Shown one piece after another: positions 27,289 to 35,253 of a stretch of 64,000 nucleotides of DNA. Below the pieces are notes generated by a model. It was not told the DNA's origin. It worked only from the letters and a program-made list of their open reading frames with translations, and searched no databases. Made by a program: the position numbers and the translations under genes. The stretch's first letter is position 1. Each line of letters opens with the position of its first letter. Where the stretch lies: the NCBI GenBank assembly GCA_051861445.1, contig JBHYCS010000015.1, positions 54,182-118,181 of the forward strand, read 5' to 3'. The DNA comes from Parasediminibacterium sp051861445 (lineage in GTDB: Bacteria > Bacteroidota > Bacteroidia > Chitinophagales > Chitinophagaceae).

Positions 27289-27753
27289 ATGTATAAATTT
27301 CTTTCTTTATTTACGAGTGTTTTATTAATAATAGTTGCCTGTACACCTCAAAAAAAAGCGGAAAAAGTGAGCATTACACAAGGTATTTCTGGAAGCGTTG
27401 TTGAAGAAATAGGAAATAGAATGCCAATGGTAGACGCACCTGCTTCTTCACCAAACCCATTTGAGACGACTGTTTTTGTATATGAATTGGTAAATGTAAA
27501 AAATGTAGAACCTGCAAATAATAATGGTCTTTATACAGTTGTAAATAGCAAATTAATTACTTCTGTAAAAACAGATGCAAAAGGGAAATTCTCTATTAAT
27601 TTACCTGTAGGAAAATATTCTCTATTTGTTCAAAAAAACAGTTCGTTTTACGCTAATCGATTTAATGCTCAAAACGATATTAATGTGTATGAAGTAAATA
27701 AAGACGCATTAACTACAGCTACCATTAAAGTAAGTTTAAATGCAGTTTATTAA
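27289..27753 (+). CDS. Lipoprotein with carboxypeptidase-regulatory-like domain
   Basis: A 154-residue lipoprotein (lipobox IIVAC, Cys18). After it, ITQGISGSVVEEIGNRMP and the later TDAKGKFSINLPVGKYSLFV match a carboxypeptidase-regulatory-like (transthyretin-type) beta fold, common on Bacteroidota cell surfaces. No enzymatic residues are seen. It is divergent from the T9SS protease (89 nt apart) and so may share regulation. It ends one base before the convergent crotonase gene. Function is unknown. Confidence 0.75.
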   Translation: MYKFLSLFTSVLLIIVACTPQKKAEKVSITQGISGSVVEEIGNRMPMVDAPASSPNPFETTVFVYELVNVKNVEPANNNGLYTVVNSKLITSVKTDAKGKFSINLPVGKYSLFVQKNSSFYANRFNAQNDINVYEVNKDALTTATIKVSLNAVY

Positions 27754-27754
27754 A

Positions 27755-28531
27755 TTATTTTCCTGTAAAATTTGGTTTTCTTTTTTCTAGAAAAGCATTG
27801 GTTCCTTCTAGCATATCTGCTGTAGCAAAGCAATTTCCAAAAGCGTTTATTTCTGTTTCGTAGCCATTTTGTGTATGGTTGAAAACTGCATTTGCAGCTT
27901 GAATGCAATTAGCCACAGCTATTGGAGCTTTTGATTGAATAATGGTTAATAACGCTATTGTTTTAGGAATAAGTTCTGCTTCTGTTGTAACATCGTTTAC
28001 TAGGCCGTATAGCAAAGCTTTTTGTGCATCAATAATTTTAGCACTTATTAGTAATTCTAAAGCTCTGCCTTTACCAATTAGCTGAACCAATCTTTGTGTA
28101 CCCCCATATCCTGGAATTAAACCAAGATTTACCTCTGGTTGACCAAATTTTGCATTTTCACTTGCCATTCTTACGTGGCAACTCATCGCTAACTCACTAC
28201 CTCCACCTAATGCAAAGCCATTTATAGCTGCAACAATTGGTTTTGAACTATTTTCTATTCTAAAAAAAGTAGTTTGCCCAGCTTTTGCCAAAGCTTTACC
28301 TTCTTCAACTGTTAAGTTTTTAAATTCAGATATGTCTGCACCTGCAACAAAAGCTTTGTTGCCACTTCCTGTAATAATTACAGAACGAATAAGTGGGTTG
28401 TTTTCCACTTCATTTAAAGCTTCATTCAATTCTGCAAAAACATCTTTATTTAAAGCGTTTAATTTATCAGGTCTATTGATAGTGATGGTAAAAATTCCAT
28501 CTTGTAATTGTGTAAGTAAAGTGCTATACAT
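27755..28531 (-). CDS. Enoyl-CoA hydratase/isomerase (crotonase) family protein
   Basis: A 258-residue crotonase-fold enzyme. The oxyanion motif FVAGADISEF (about 62-71), GFALGGGSELAMSCH (about 103-117) and FGQPEVNLGLIPGYGGTQRL with its two catalytic-position Glu residues (GSELA, PEVNLG) are intact. Normal length and intact acids suggest an active hydratase acting on short-chain enoyl-CoA. It follows the B12-binding mutase subunit by 18 nt, in one operon, pointing to branched-chain or propionate-type acyl-CoA metabolism. The exact substrate is not determined. Confidence 0.9.
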   Translation of the reverse strand: MYSTLLTQLQDGIFTITINRPDKLNALNKDVFAELNEALNEVENNPLIRSVIITGSGNKAFVAGADISEFKNLTVEEGKALAKAGQTTFFRIENSSKPIVAAINGFALGGGSELAMSCHVRMASENAKFGQPEVNLGLIPGYGGTQRLVQLIGKGRALELLISAKIIDAQKALLYGLVNDVTTEAELIPKTIALLTIIQSKAPIAVANCIQAANAVFNHTQNGYETEINAFGNCFATADMLEGTNAFLEKRKPNFTGK

Positions 28532-28549
28532 GATGTATAATAAGTAAGG

Positions 28550-28969
28550 TTAAAAATTTCTATGTGAGACTACCCAATTGGCAATGAATTGGGTAATTTC
28601 TTGTGTAGTTGTACCTGGAGAGAACAACTTACCTACTCCTAATTTATTCAATGCTTGCATATCTTCTTCTGGAATAATGCCACCACCTGTTAGTAAAACA
28701 TCGTCCATTTTTTTTTCTTTCATTAAGTTGATGATTCTAGGGAAAATAGTATTGTGTGCACCGCTTAAAATACTTACACCAATGGCATCTACATCTTCTT
28801 GTAAAGCAGCATTTACCACCATTTCTGGTGTTTGTCTTAATCCGGTATAAATTACTTCCATACCAGCATCTCTAAGTGCAGTTGCAATTACTTTAGCACC
28901 ACGGTCATGCCCATCTAATCCAACTTTGGCTACCAATACTCTAATTGGTCTTTTCATTGCATTTTCCAT
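28550..28969 (-). CDS. Stand-alone cobalamin-binding subunit of an acyl-CoA mutase
   Basis: This 139-residue protein is just the B12-binding domain of the methylmalonyl-CoA mutase family. The cobalamin lower-ligand motif DGHDRG (Asp19-x-His21-x-x-Gly24) is intact, followed by EVIYTGLRQTPE, VGVSILSGAHN-like and LLTGGGIIP signatures. The catalytic TIM-barrel subunit is absent here. Such small subunits pair with a separate large subunit in isobutyryl-CoA, 2-hydroxyisobutyryl-CoA and split methylmalonyl-CoA mutases. The crotonase just downstream supports an acyl-CoA role. The exact mutase cannot be named without the partner. Confidence 0.88.
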   Translation of the reverse strand: MENAMKRPIRVLVAKVGLDGHDRGAKVIATALRDAGMEVIYTGLRQTPEMVVNAALQEDVDAIGVSILSGAHNTIFPRIINLMKEKKMDDVLLTGGGIIPEEDMQALNKLGVGKLFSPGTTTQEITQFIANWVVSHRNF

Positions 28970-29010
28970 TACAATCGTTCTTATTTTGGTATAAAAGTAA
29001 CAAAAACTAA

Positions 29011-29018
29011 CAAACGTA
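29011..29018 (-). promoter_or_regulatory. -7 box of the B12-subunit/crotonase operon (TACGTTTG)
   Basis: On the minus strand this is TACGTTTG, an exact TAnnTTTG match, 41 nt before the ATG at 28969. A long palindrome lies 4 nt upstream of it, where a repressor would block the polymerase. Confidence 0.5.
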
Positions 29019-29022
29019 AGTA

Positions 29023-29044
29023 TTTATCATTTGTAAATGATAAA
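29023..29044. promoter_or_regulatory. 22-bp palindromic operator candidate
   Basis: TTTATCATTT (29023-29032) and AAATGATAAA (29035-29044) are exact reverse complements around GT. The dyad lies between the expected -7 and -33 positions of the B12-subunit operon. It is not followed by a T-run, so it is a poor terminator but a good operator candidate. The regulator is not known. Confidence 0.55.
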
Positions 29045-29112
29045 ACAATTTCTAAGGTGTAATTTTTTGTTGAATGAATGTAATTTTTTAGGAAAAACTA
29101 GTTAGTTGCTAA

Positions 29113-30537
29113 TTAGTTGAATTTTTTTCCTTTTTTGTATCTAGCTAAAACGTCTACAACTTGATTGTTTTGTAAAATTGAAGGATTAAGCTCTATGAAC
29201 TTTTTTAAAAACTTAGGAGCTTTTTCCATTCCTAATTCTAGCAGTAGTAATGCTTCTTTGTTTTTTCCTAATAAAAATTGAATAGCACTATAATAGAATA
29301 TGAAAATAGGTTTATTAACGGTTAACTTCATTGCAACTACCACCTGTTCTGCTGCTTCTTCTACAAAATTTGCTTCAATTAAGCATCGAATTAAGGCTTC
29401 CCAACCTGCTTGGTTTTTAGGTTTAAATCGAACTACATTGCTAAAATATTGAATGGCATCTTTTATTTTACTTAAACGCAACATACATTCTCCCATTGCT
29501 AAATTATAATCAGGTACATTCCTATGCACACGCATTGCATTTTCAAGGTGTTTAACTGCATGTATCCACTGTTTTTCTAGCATGTAAGTTACAGCAACCT
29601 TGTAATGAAGTTTACTATCTTCTGGATTCAGATGGGTTGCTTTTTTATAATTAAATCTTGCTTGGGCATAATTTCCCATTCTATGGTAACAATGACCGAT
29701 AGCTTCGTAAATAACATCTTCAGGACGACTTAATTCTAGTACTTTTTCAAGTGCTTCAATAGCTTCTTTATATTTTCTTAAACGCAAATATGCATCACCC
29801 ATATTTCTGTATGCATAATCGAATTTTTCTTCAATTACAATCGCATATTGATAGGCATCTATTGCCTTTTCGTATAGTTTTATTCCTTGATAAGCAGCTG
29901 CTAAATTAAACCAAGCAATTTCGTTGTAAGGATATTCGTTGATAATGTTTTGATGTAGTTGAATACTTTCTTCATTTCTACCAGTAAAATCGGTCCAAAA
30001 GCAAATTTTATAAAGTGCTTCTTCGTTATTTGGGTCTTCTTCTAAGATTAGTTTTAAACAATCGAATACTTTTTCAAATTCTTCATAATCATCGTACACA
30101 TCAGCCAATTCGAATAACAATTCTAGTCGTTCTTCACCGTCGAATTGTTGTAAAGCTTTTTCTAATAATTCTACTGCTTTTGGTTGTTGATCTAAAGCTA
30201 AGTAAGCGTCGGTTTTTAATATGTATAAATTTAAATCGTTCGAATCAAACAATTCTGCTTGTTCTAATATGGCTAAAGCTTCATCATATTGTCTTAATGC
30301 CAATAATAAATCTGCTTTTCTAACCATTAATTGGGCAGAATATGGAAATTGTTCTACACCAATTTCTGCTGCTTTTAAAGCTTCTGGTAAATCGTCTTTA
30401 TCGTCGTAAAAGTCTATTATTCTATCAAAATCATCTTCATCGATGAAAGAATGGCTTCTGCCAACTTTTAGGTTTTCATAACGACGTATGAGTTCTCTTA
30501 TTTCTTCTCTGTCTTCGTGGAAGTTATTTGGTCTCAT
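29113..30537 (-). CDS. Tetratricopeptide-repeat protein
   Basis: A 474-residue protein made largely of TPR repeats, starting near residue 45. Units such as AWFNLAAAYQGIKLYEKAIDAYQYAI, AYRNMGDAYLRLRKYKEAIEALEKVL and ARFNYKKATHLNPEDSKLHYK are clear. There is no signal peptide or membrane segment, so it is probably a cytoplasmic scaffold. The N-terminus is acidic and charged (EDREEIRELIRRYE). The partner and role are unknown. The upstream 219-nt gap and a 143-nt downstream gap leave it as a single-gene transcript. Confidence 0.88.
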   Translation of the reverse strand: MRPNNFHEDREEIRELIRRYENLKVGRSHSFIDEDDFDRIIDFYDDKDDLPEALKAAEIGVEQFPYSAQLMVRKADLLLALRQYDEALAILEQAELFDSNDLNLYILKTDAYLALDQQPKAVELLEKALQQFDGEERLELLFELADVYDDYEEFEKVFDCLKLILEEDPNNEEALYKICFWTDFTGRNEESIQLHQNIINEYPYNEIAWFNLAAAYQGIKLYEKAIDAYQYAIVIEEKFDYAYRNMGDAYLRLRKYKEAIEALEKVLELSRPEDVIYEAIGHCYHRMGNYAQARFNYKKATHLNPEDSKLHYKVAVTYMLEKQWIHAVKHLENAMRVHRNVPDYNLAMGECMLRLSKIKDAIQYFSNVVRFKPKNQAGWEALIRCLIEANFVEEAAEQVVVAMKLTVNKPIFIFYYSAIQFLLGKNKEALLLLELGMEKAPKFLKKFIELNPSILQNNQVVDVLARYKKGKKFN

Positions 30538-30718
30538 ACACGTAAAGTTTATTAAATCTAAGATGAAAAAAAATATTAAACAAACTGTAACTTATTTCTT
30601 TTATTAACGTTTTGTTGATAAAAGACAACCATTTATCAGAATTTTACGTTAATTATTTGGTACAATTTTAGCGTTTAACATTTTTTAACCTGAATAAAGG
30701 CTATTTAACCGATAAATA

Positions 30719-30751
30719 TTGTGTTTAATTTAAGAATTTAAAATACATTTG
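30719..30751 (+). promoter_or_regulatory. Promoter of the small secreted protein at 30757
   Basis: TTG (30719-30721), a 22-nt spacer, then TACATTTG (30744-30751), an exact -7 match followed by CAC. The ATG begins 6 nt after the box, so the mRNA may be leaderless or nearly so. Confidence 0.55.
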
Positions 30752-30756
30752 CACCG

Positions 30757-31107
30757 ATGAACAAGCATAACTACATAAAAAAGATTACAATTGCTACTCT
30801 GTTTATGACAGTTGTTCAGTTTGCATTGGCATCAATTTCATTTACAGGAATAACTGATGAGAAAAATTCTTTGAATAAATATTCTTTAAAGAATTTAAAT
30901 CGTTTTCATCAAAGTTTTTCTTTGATTACATTAAAATCTACCCTACACTTCAAAGGTTCTGATTTATTTACACAGCCTACAAATTCAGGTTCTGAATTTA
31001 AATCGATGATTCGTTTTGATAAAGGAAATACAACTTACGTAATGCCTTACAACTTTAAGTTGAAGGTAAAAGTTTCTAAGTTTAAAGTTCCAACTCCTAC
31101 TTATTAA
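30757..31107 (+). CDS. Small exported protein of unknown function
   Basis: A 116-residue protein I do not recognise. Residues 1-27 form a signal peptide or hydrophobic anchor (KKITIATLFMTVVQFALAS). The rest is polar, rich in Ser, Lys, Asn and Phe, and ends in KLKVKVSKFKVPTPTY. There are no Cys residues and no familiar motif. A good -7 box immediately before the ATG and normal codon use support a real gene. It ends 6 nt before the convergent secreted-protein gene. It may be a lineage-specific cell-envelope protein. Confidence 0.6.
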   Translation: MNKHNYIKKITIATLFMTVVQFALASISFTGITDEKNSLNKYSLKNLNRFHQSFSLITLKSTLHFKGSDLFTQPTNSGSEFKSMIRFDKGNTTYVMPYNFKLKVKVSKFKVPTPTY

Positions 31108-31113
31108 TCTTTT

Positions 31114-31770
31114 TTATTTATTTAAAATTCTGTAGCCTGTTGTAGGAATTACAAATTTTCCAATAGGTACTGGACTTAGGTTTACTTTATTTGCTACGTA
31201 TTTTATTTTAATTCCTTTTGTTTCTACGCTTTCGTATTCTAATACCAATCCTGGAACATCTTTGAACTGATATTCGAACTCTCTTACAGATGGAATGATT
31301 GTAGTTGTATAATACATATTAAAAGTAGACCCATCTGTTAATTTCAAAATGCATTTTTTACAGTTGTATCCAGCAATCGTTTTTGTTTCGTCTAGAAATT
31401 GAAGAGTAGCATTTTCATACTTACTATTTTCTTTATTCCATTGTGTATTACTGAGTTTGGTGATAAATTTATTGCTGCCAAATTCTCTTAAAATAGTTGC
31501 TTTTCCTGTTGTTTTATCATAAATTACTGATTGAATAAATGCTGGACTTATTAAATCTGTTCTACTATCATTTCCCTTAATAAATACTGTTTTATAACTA
31601 CTTTTTAAAGAAGCTGCTAAATCTTTATCTGCATTGGTACTATCAGTAACGGTGATATTATATGTGATGGTGCATTCTGCCAAAACTCGTTGTTGTGCAT
31701 AGCTGCTTATTGAAGCACAAACAATAAAAACGATCAAAATAATTTTTTGCATGCTAATTTTTTTATTCAT
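31114..31770 (-). CDS. Secreted protein resembling the GLPGLI/DUF4412 type
   Basis: A 218-residue protein with a signal peptide (ending SSYAQ near residue 25). The mature part is beta-rich. It contains a Cys pair in GYNCKKCIL, the segment YTTTIIPSVREFEYQFKDVPGLVLEYE, and an ending KFVIPTTGYRI. DVPGLVLEY recalls the GLPGLI-type secreted proteins of Bacteroidota, but the match is partial. Two starts are possible (31770 or the internal ATG at 31752). It is downstream of yidC, separated by a terminator. Function is unknown. Confidence 0.6.
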   Translation of the reverse strand: MNKKISMQKIILIVFIVCASISSYAQQRVLAECTITYNITVTDSTNADKDLAASLKSSYKTVFIKGNDSRTDLISPAFIQSVIYDKTTGKATILREFGSNKFITKLSNTQWNKENSKYENATLQFLDETKTIAGYNCKKCILKLTDGSTFNMYYTTTIIPSVREFEYQFKDVPGLVLEYESVETKGIKIKYVANKVNLSPVPIGKFVIPTTGYRILNK

Positions 31771-31787
31771 TATGGCATAAATACTGC

Positions 31788-31817
31788 CAAAAAAAAGCCC
31801 TACTTAAAAATAGGGCT
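31788..31817 (-). terminator. Intrinsic terminator after yidC
   Basis: AGCCCTA (31796-31802) and TAGGGCT (31811-31817) form a 7-bp stem. On the minus strand a run of eight T follows (complement of 31788-31795). It separates yidC from the next minus-strand gene. Confidence 0.8.
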
Positions 31818-31835
31818 AAATGTGTGAAAAGACTT

Positions 31836-33692
31836 TTATTTTTTAGTTTTATCTTTTAATTCTTGTAATTTTTTCTGGCTCTCCATCATCTGTTCATATT
31901 TTTCTTGCCATTTACTTTTCGATTTTGTTTTAGGCTTACTTCTAGCAGTTTGCATTTTTGCCATTATTTTATCATGGTCAATAATATATGTTTGAATTAC
32001 AAACTGAAGCAATAATGTTACTGTGTTTGAAACAGTATAATACCAAGTTAAGGCAGATGGTAATCTGTTAAAGAAAAACAACATCATAAATGGAAAGATA
32101 TATGGCATGTATTTTAATGCCGGATTATCTTGTGTAGGTGTATTACCCATGTTGTACAATGAAATTGCAAAGCTTGTTAAAACAGCTGTAATCGTAAACA
32201 AGCTAATATGATCGCCAAAACCCAACGGAATAGAAAAAGGTAATGTTGCAATTACATCGTAAGAACTAAGATCATCGCTCCATAAAAATGATTGTCCACG
32301 TAACGAAATATTTGAATTGAAGAAGCTATACAAAGCAAAGAATATTGGAATTTGTAATAGTGCAGGAATACAGCCACCTAAAGGATTTACACCAGCTTCT
32401 CTAAACAATTTCATTTGCTCCATTGCAAAACCTTGTTGATCGTCGCCAAATTTTTTCTTTAAAACATCTAATTCTGGTCTTAACACTTTCATTTTTGCAC
32501 CACTTAAATAGCTACCATACATTAGTGGTGCAGTAATTAAACGGATAAATAAGGTTAATAATAGAATTGCCCATCCAAAATTGGTAACAATACTAGACAG
32601 AAAGTTGAATACAGGCATAATGATGTATTCGTTTATTGGACGAACAAATGAATAAATATCTCTTCCAAGATTTACCATTTGTTGCATGCCATCTGCCTGA
32701 TTTTGTAAAATTTTATAATCGTTAGGGCCATAATATAATTGAAAAGGTAAGGTGGCATTATTACCAATTACTTTAGCTTGTAAATTCACATCAACTTTAG
32801 CTAACGTATTTGTGGTATCTGCATCTGTACTACGTTGCCAAGTAATATCGCCGCTAGAAAAACTGTTTTTAGCAATAAATGTAGTATTAAAAAATTGCTG
32901 AACGATGCTTACCCATTGTGCATTTTTTTCGAATTTCTTTTCTGTTTTAGAAGATATATAATCGAATTCTTTGTCTTCACTAAAGCAAATATTACTCATT
33001 TGTCTTTCATAAATAGCAGAACGTTCAACCTGATTTGTTTGTGTATGCCAATGAAAATTCAAGTTTCCGTTGCTTACTAACTGATTGGCTCCATTGAGGG
33101 TAATATTCCAATCAATTGCATAGTTATTTGGTTTTATGGTGTATTCGTGTGAAACCGATTGTCCTGCTGCACCAGAAAGGCTAAACGTTATTTTTTGACT
33201 ACCATCAGTATTTTTTATAATTGGTAAAGCAGTAAAAAACAATCCATCAATAGCGGCAGTTGTATTAGCAGCAGTATTAATATTGTAAGTTAATTTGTTG
33301 TTGGTGTTGCCAGCCAATACAATATTGTTAGAATCGTAAGAAGAAGTATATTTTTTTAATTCTACTTTTTTTACAGATCCACCTTTGTTTGAGAAAGTAA
33401 CTTTTATTACGTCGTTTTCAATTGTTGTTAGCTGTTCAGTACCTAAAGCAGCGGTATTAAAATTGCCAGCGGTGGCTATTCTGCCAACACTATCTCTTCT
33501 TAAAGAATCTTGTTTAGCAGCAGCTGTGTCTACAAGTTTAGCTTGTGCAGCTTTAACCTTATTTAGAGAATCTTCTTGTTTTTGTTTTTGTTCAAGAATA
33601 AATTGATTCTGTTGATTAGTAAAATAGAAGTAGCCAAAAAAAAGAAGGGCTAACAAAACCATTCCAATAATCGTATTCTTATCCGTGTTCAT
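31836..33692 (-). CDS. yidC: Membrane protein insertase YidC
   Basis: A 618-residue insertase that integrates and folds inner-membrane proteins with or without SecYEG. An N-terminal membrane segment (about 7-26) precedes a large periplasmic beta-sandwich domain (about 80-350). The conserved core of five membrane segments follows, including LLTLFIRLITAPLMYGSYLSGAKM, GGCIPALLQIPIFFALYSFF and KYMPYIFPFMMLFFFNRLPS. The C-terminus is strongly basic, as is usual for ribosome contact. The length matches Bacteroidota YidC. An exact -7 box lies upstream. Confidence 0.96.
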   Translation of the reverse strand: MNTDKNTIIGMVLLALLFFGYFYFTNQQNQFILEQKQKQEDSLNKVKAAQAKLVDTAAAKQDSLRRDSVGRIATAGNFNTAALGTEQLTTIENDVIKVTFSNKGGSVKKVELKKYTSSYDSNNIVLAGNTNNKLTYNINTAANTTAAIDGLFFTALPIIKNTDGSQKITFSLSGAAGQSVSHEYTIKPNNYAIDWNITLNGANQLVSNGNLNFHWHTQTNQVERSAIYERQMSNICFSEDKEFDYISSKTEKKFEKNAQWVSIVQQFFNTTFIAKNSFSSGDITWQRSTDADTTNTLAKVDVNLQAKVIGNNATLPFQLYYGPNDYKILQNQADGMQQMVNLGRDIYSFVRPINEYIIMPVFNFLSSIVTNFGWAILLLTLFIRLITAPLMYGSYLSGAKMKVLRPELDVLKKKFGDDQQGFAMEQMKLFREAGVNPLGGCIPALLQIPIFFALYSFFNSNISLRGQSFLWSDDLSSYDVIATLPFSIPLGFGDHISLFTITAVLTSFAISLYNMGNTPTQDNPALKYMPYIFPFMMLFFFNRLPSALTWYYTVSNTVTLLLQFVIQTYIIDHDKIMAKMQTARSKPKTKSKSKWQEKYEQMMESQKKLQELKDKTKK

Positions 33693-33713
33693 ATCATTTT
33701 TTTAAATGAGCGG

Positions 33714-33721
33714 CAAAGGTA
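33714..33721 (-). promoter_or_regulatory. Candidate -7 box of yidC (TACCTTTG)
   Basis: On the minus strand TACCTTTG matches TAnnTTTG exactly, 21 nt before the yidC ATG. No clear -33 element was found at the usual distance. Confidence 0.45.
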
Positions 33722-34024
33722 GGGAGTTAGGTGTTTTTACCGCTAAAAGTTTATCTGATTAGTACAGTAGCATCTTTTTTATAAATTGATTTACCAAAAT
33801 AAACAATTCACTTTGTTTCAAAAACAGATGTATTTATAGAGTGATATTGTCTTTTAAAATTTCCATCCAATCTTTTTTATAGTGTATTTGTATGGAGTTT
33901 TTAACGATTAAAAATTGCAAAAAGTTAAGTTTTGGATCAGCTTAGGTTTATTGAAAAGAATACTTTTATTTTACATTATCTCCCTTCTTTAGCCGCATTT
34001 TTTCATTCGTTTAATTGGTGCATC
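33722..34024. other. Divergent intergenic region between yidC and the DUF4407 gene
   Basis: About 300 A+T-rich bases with no supported gene. A TTG-initiated in-frame extension of the DUF4407 gene begins at 33932 but looks like untranslated leader. It probably holds the promoters for both flanking genes. I see no strong dyad. Confidence 0.5.
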
Positions 34025-35224
34025 ATGCAAATAGAAAACAAGCAGGTTTCTACACAGGAGAATTATGTTCCTCATTTCTTTCAACGGTTTCTTTGGTGGT
34101 TATCAACAGCAGATGCTGCTATTTTAATGCATTGCAAAATTGATAGAAGTAAATATGCTATTGTAGGTATGAGTGTATTGGGTACATGGATTTTTGCTAC
34201 ACTTGCTTGGATGTATTTTTTTAGTACAGTGGTAAACAACATTTTCTCGGTTGTTTTTTTAGGATTAACTATGGGAGCAATTATATTAAGCATTGATAGG
34301 CTTTTGATAAAAGGAATGAATACATTCAATAAAAAACAATTATTCCCTTTTTTACTAAGAGCTGCTTTGGCAATAACGATTGGTACATTTATGGCTCAAC
34401 CAGCTTTGTTGTATTTGTTTGATAAAGAAGTGCATGTTCAAATTTCTATTGACAACGAACAACGTAAAAAAGAGAAAAAGCAGCAGCAAGACACCGTTTT
34501 TTCTCAACAGAAAAAAGAATTATTGCTCAATAAAAAAAATATTCAAACCTTATTGCAACAACGCTATCAAGAAGTTGCAACTGCTAGAAATAATTTTATT
34601 GCTGAAACCGATGGTAGTGGTGGAAGTAAGAAAGTAGGTTTGCAAGCAATTGCAAAAGCCAAACAACAAGAATATGAGAAGTTAAATACTGCATATAATG
34701 AATTATTGATTGATCAAAATAAACAGCTGAAAAGTATAGATAGCACACTTGCATTTATAGATGCAACAATAGCAGTTGAACAGCAAAATTTTAACGCTTT
34801 GCTCAATGATGGATTCTTAACCAGAATTGAAGCTTTAAATCATTTGGTAGAAAATAATACTGCACTAAAGTTTAGATATTACTTATTAGTTGCAATTCTA
34901 TTGTTAATTGAATTAATGCCAGTAATTGCAAAAATGCTTCTTCCAACAGGTACATACGACGAAAAAGTGGCAGCCATTGAAGCGATGGAAAAACAAATGC
35001 TAGCTATTAATATGCAAAATGAACTTTCTTTAAAAAAATTATACAGTCAGTTAGCTTTTGATAACGATACATCCTCTGTAACATCATTTTTTAAAAATTC
35101 TAAAAATACCATTTCAAAAAAAGTAGACTTGCACATGGAAGAATGGAATGAAAATTCACAACAAACTTTCAATGGTGTTTGGAAAAATATACAAAAAGAT
35201 GTTTTGAGTAAACCAGAAAACTAA
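34025..35224 (+). CDS. DUF4407-family membrane protein
   Basis: A 399-residue protein from the ATG at 34025. RFLWWLSTADAAILMHCKID is the family start, followed by three membrane segments (YAIVGMSVLGTWIFATLAW, IFSVVFLGLTMGAIILSIDR, FLLRAALAITIGTFMAQPAL). Next comes a long charged coiled-coil stretch (about 145-260, rich in Lys, Gln and Glu). A fourth membrane segment (YYLLVAILLLIELMPVIAKML) and a soluble tail complete it. The pattern fits DUF4407. The function is unknown. The esterase gene follows after 29 nt on the same strand. Confidence 0.82.
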   Translation: MQIENKQVSTQENYVPHFFQRFLWWLSTADAAILMHCKIDRSKYAIVGMSVLGTWIFATLAWMYFFSTVVNNIFSVVFLGLTMGAIILSIDRLLIKGMNTFNKKQLFPFLLRAALAITIGTFMAQPALLYLFDKEVHVQISIDNEQRKKEKKQQQDTVFSQQKKELLLNKKNIQTLLQQRYQEVATARNNFIAETDGSGGSKKVGLQAIAKAKQQEYEKLNTAYNELLIDQNKQLKSIDSTLAFIDATIAVEQQNFNALLNDGFLTRIEALNHLVENNTALKFRYYLLVAILLLIELMPVIAKMLLPTGTYDEKVAAIEAMEKQMLAINMQNELSLKKLYSQLAFDNDTSSVTSFFKNSKNTISKKVDLHMEEWNENSQQTFNGVWKNIQKDVLSKPEN

Positions 35225-35253
35225 ACGATATTTAAATTCTCAATTAAAATGTT

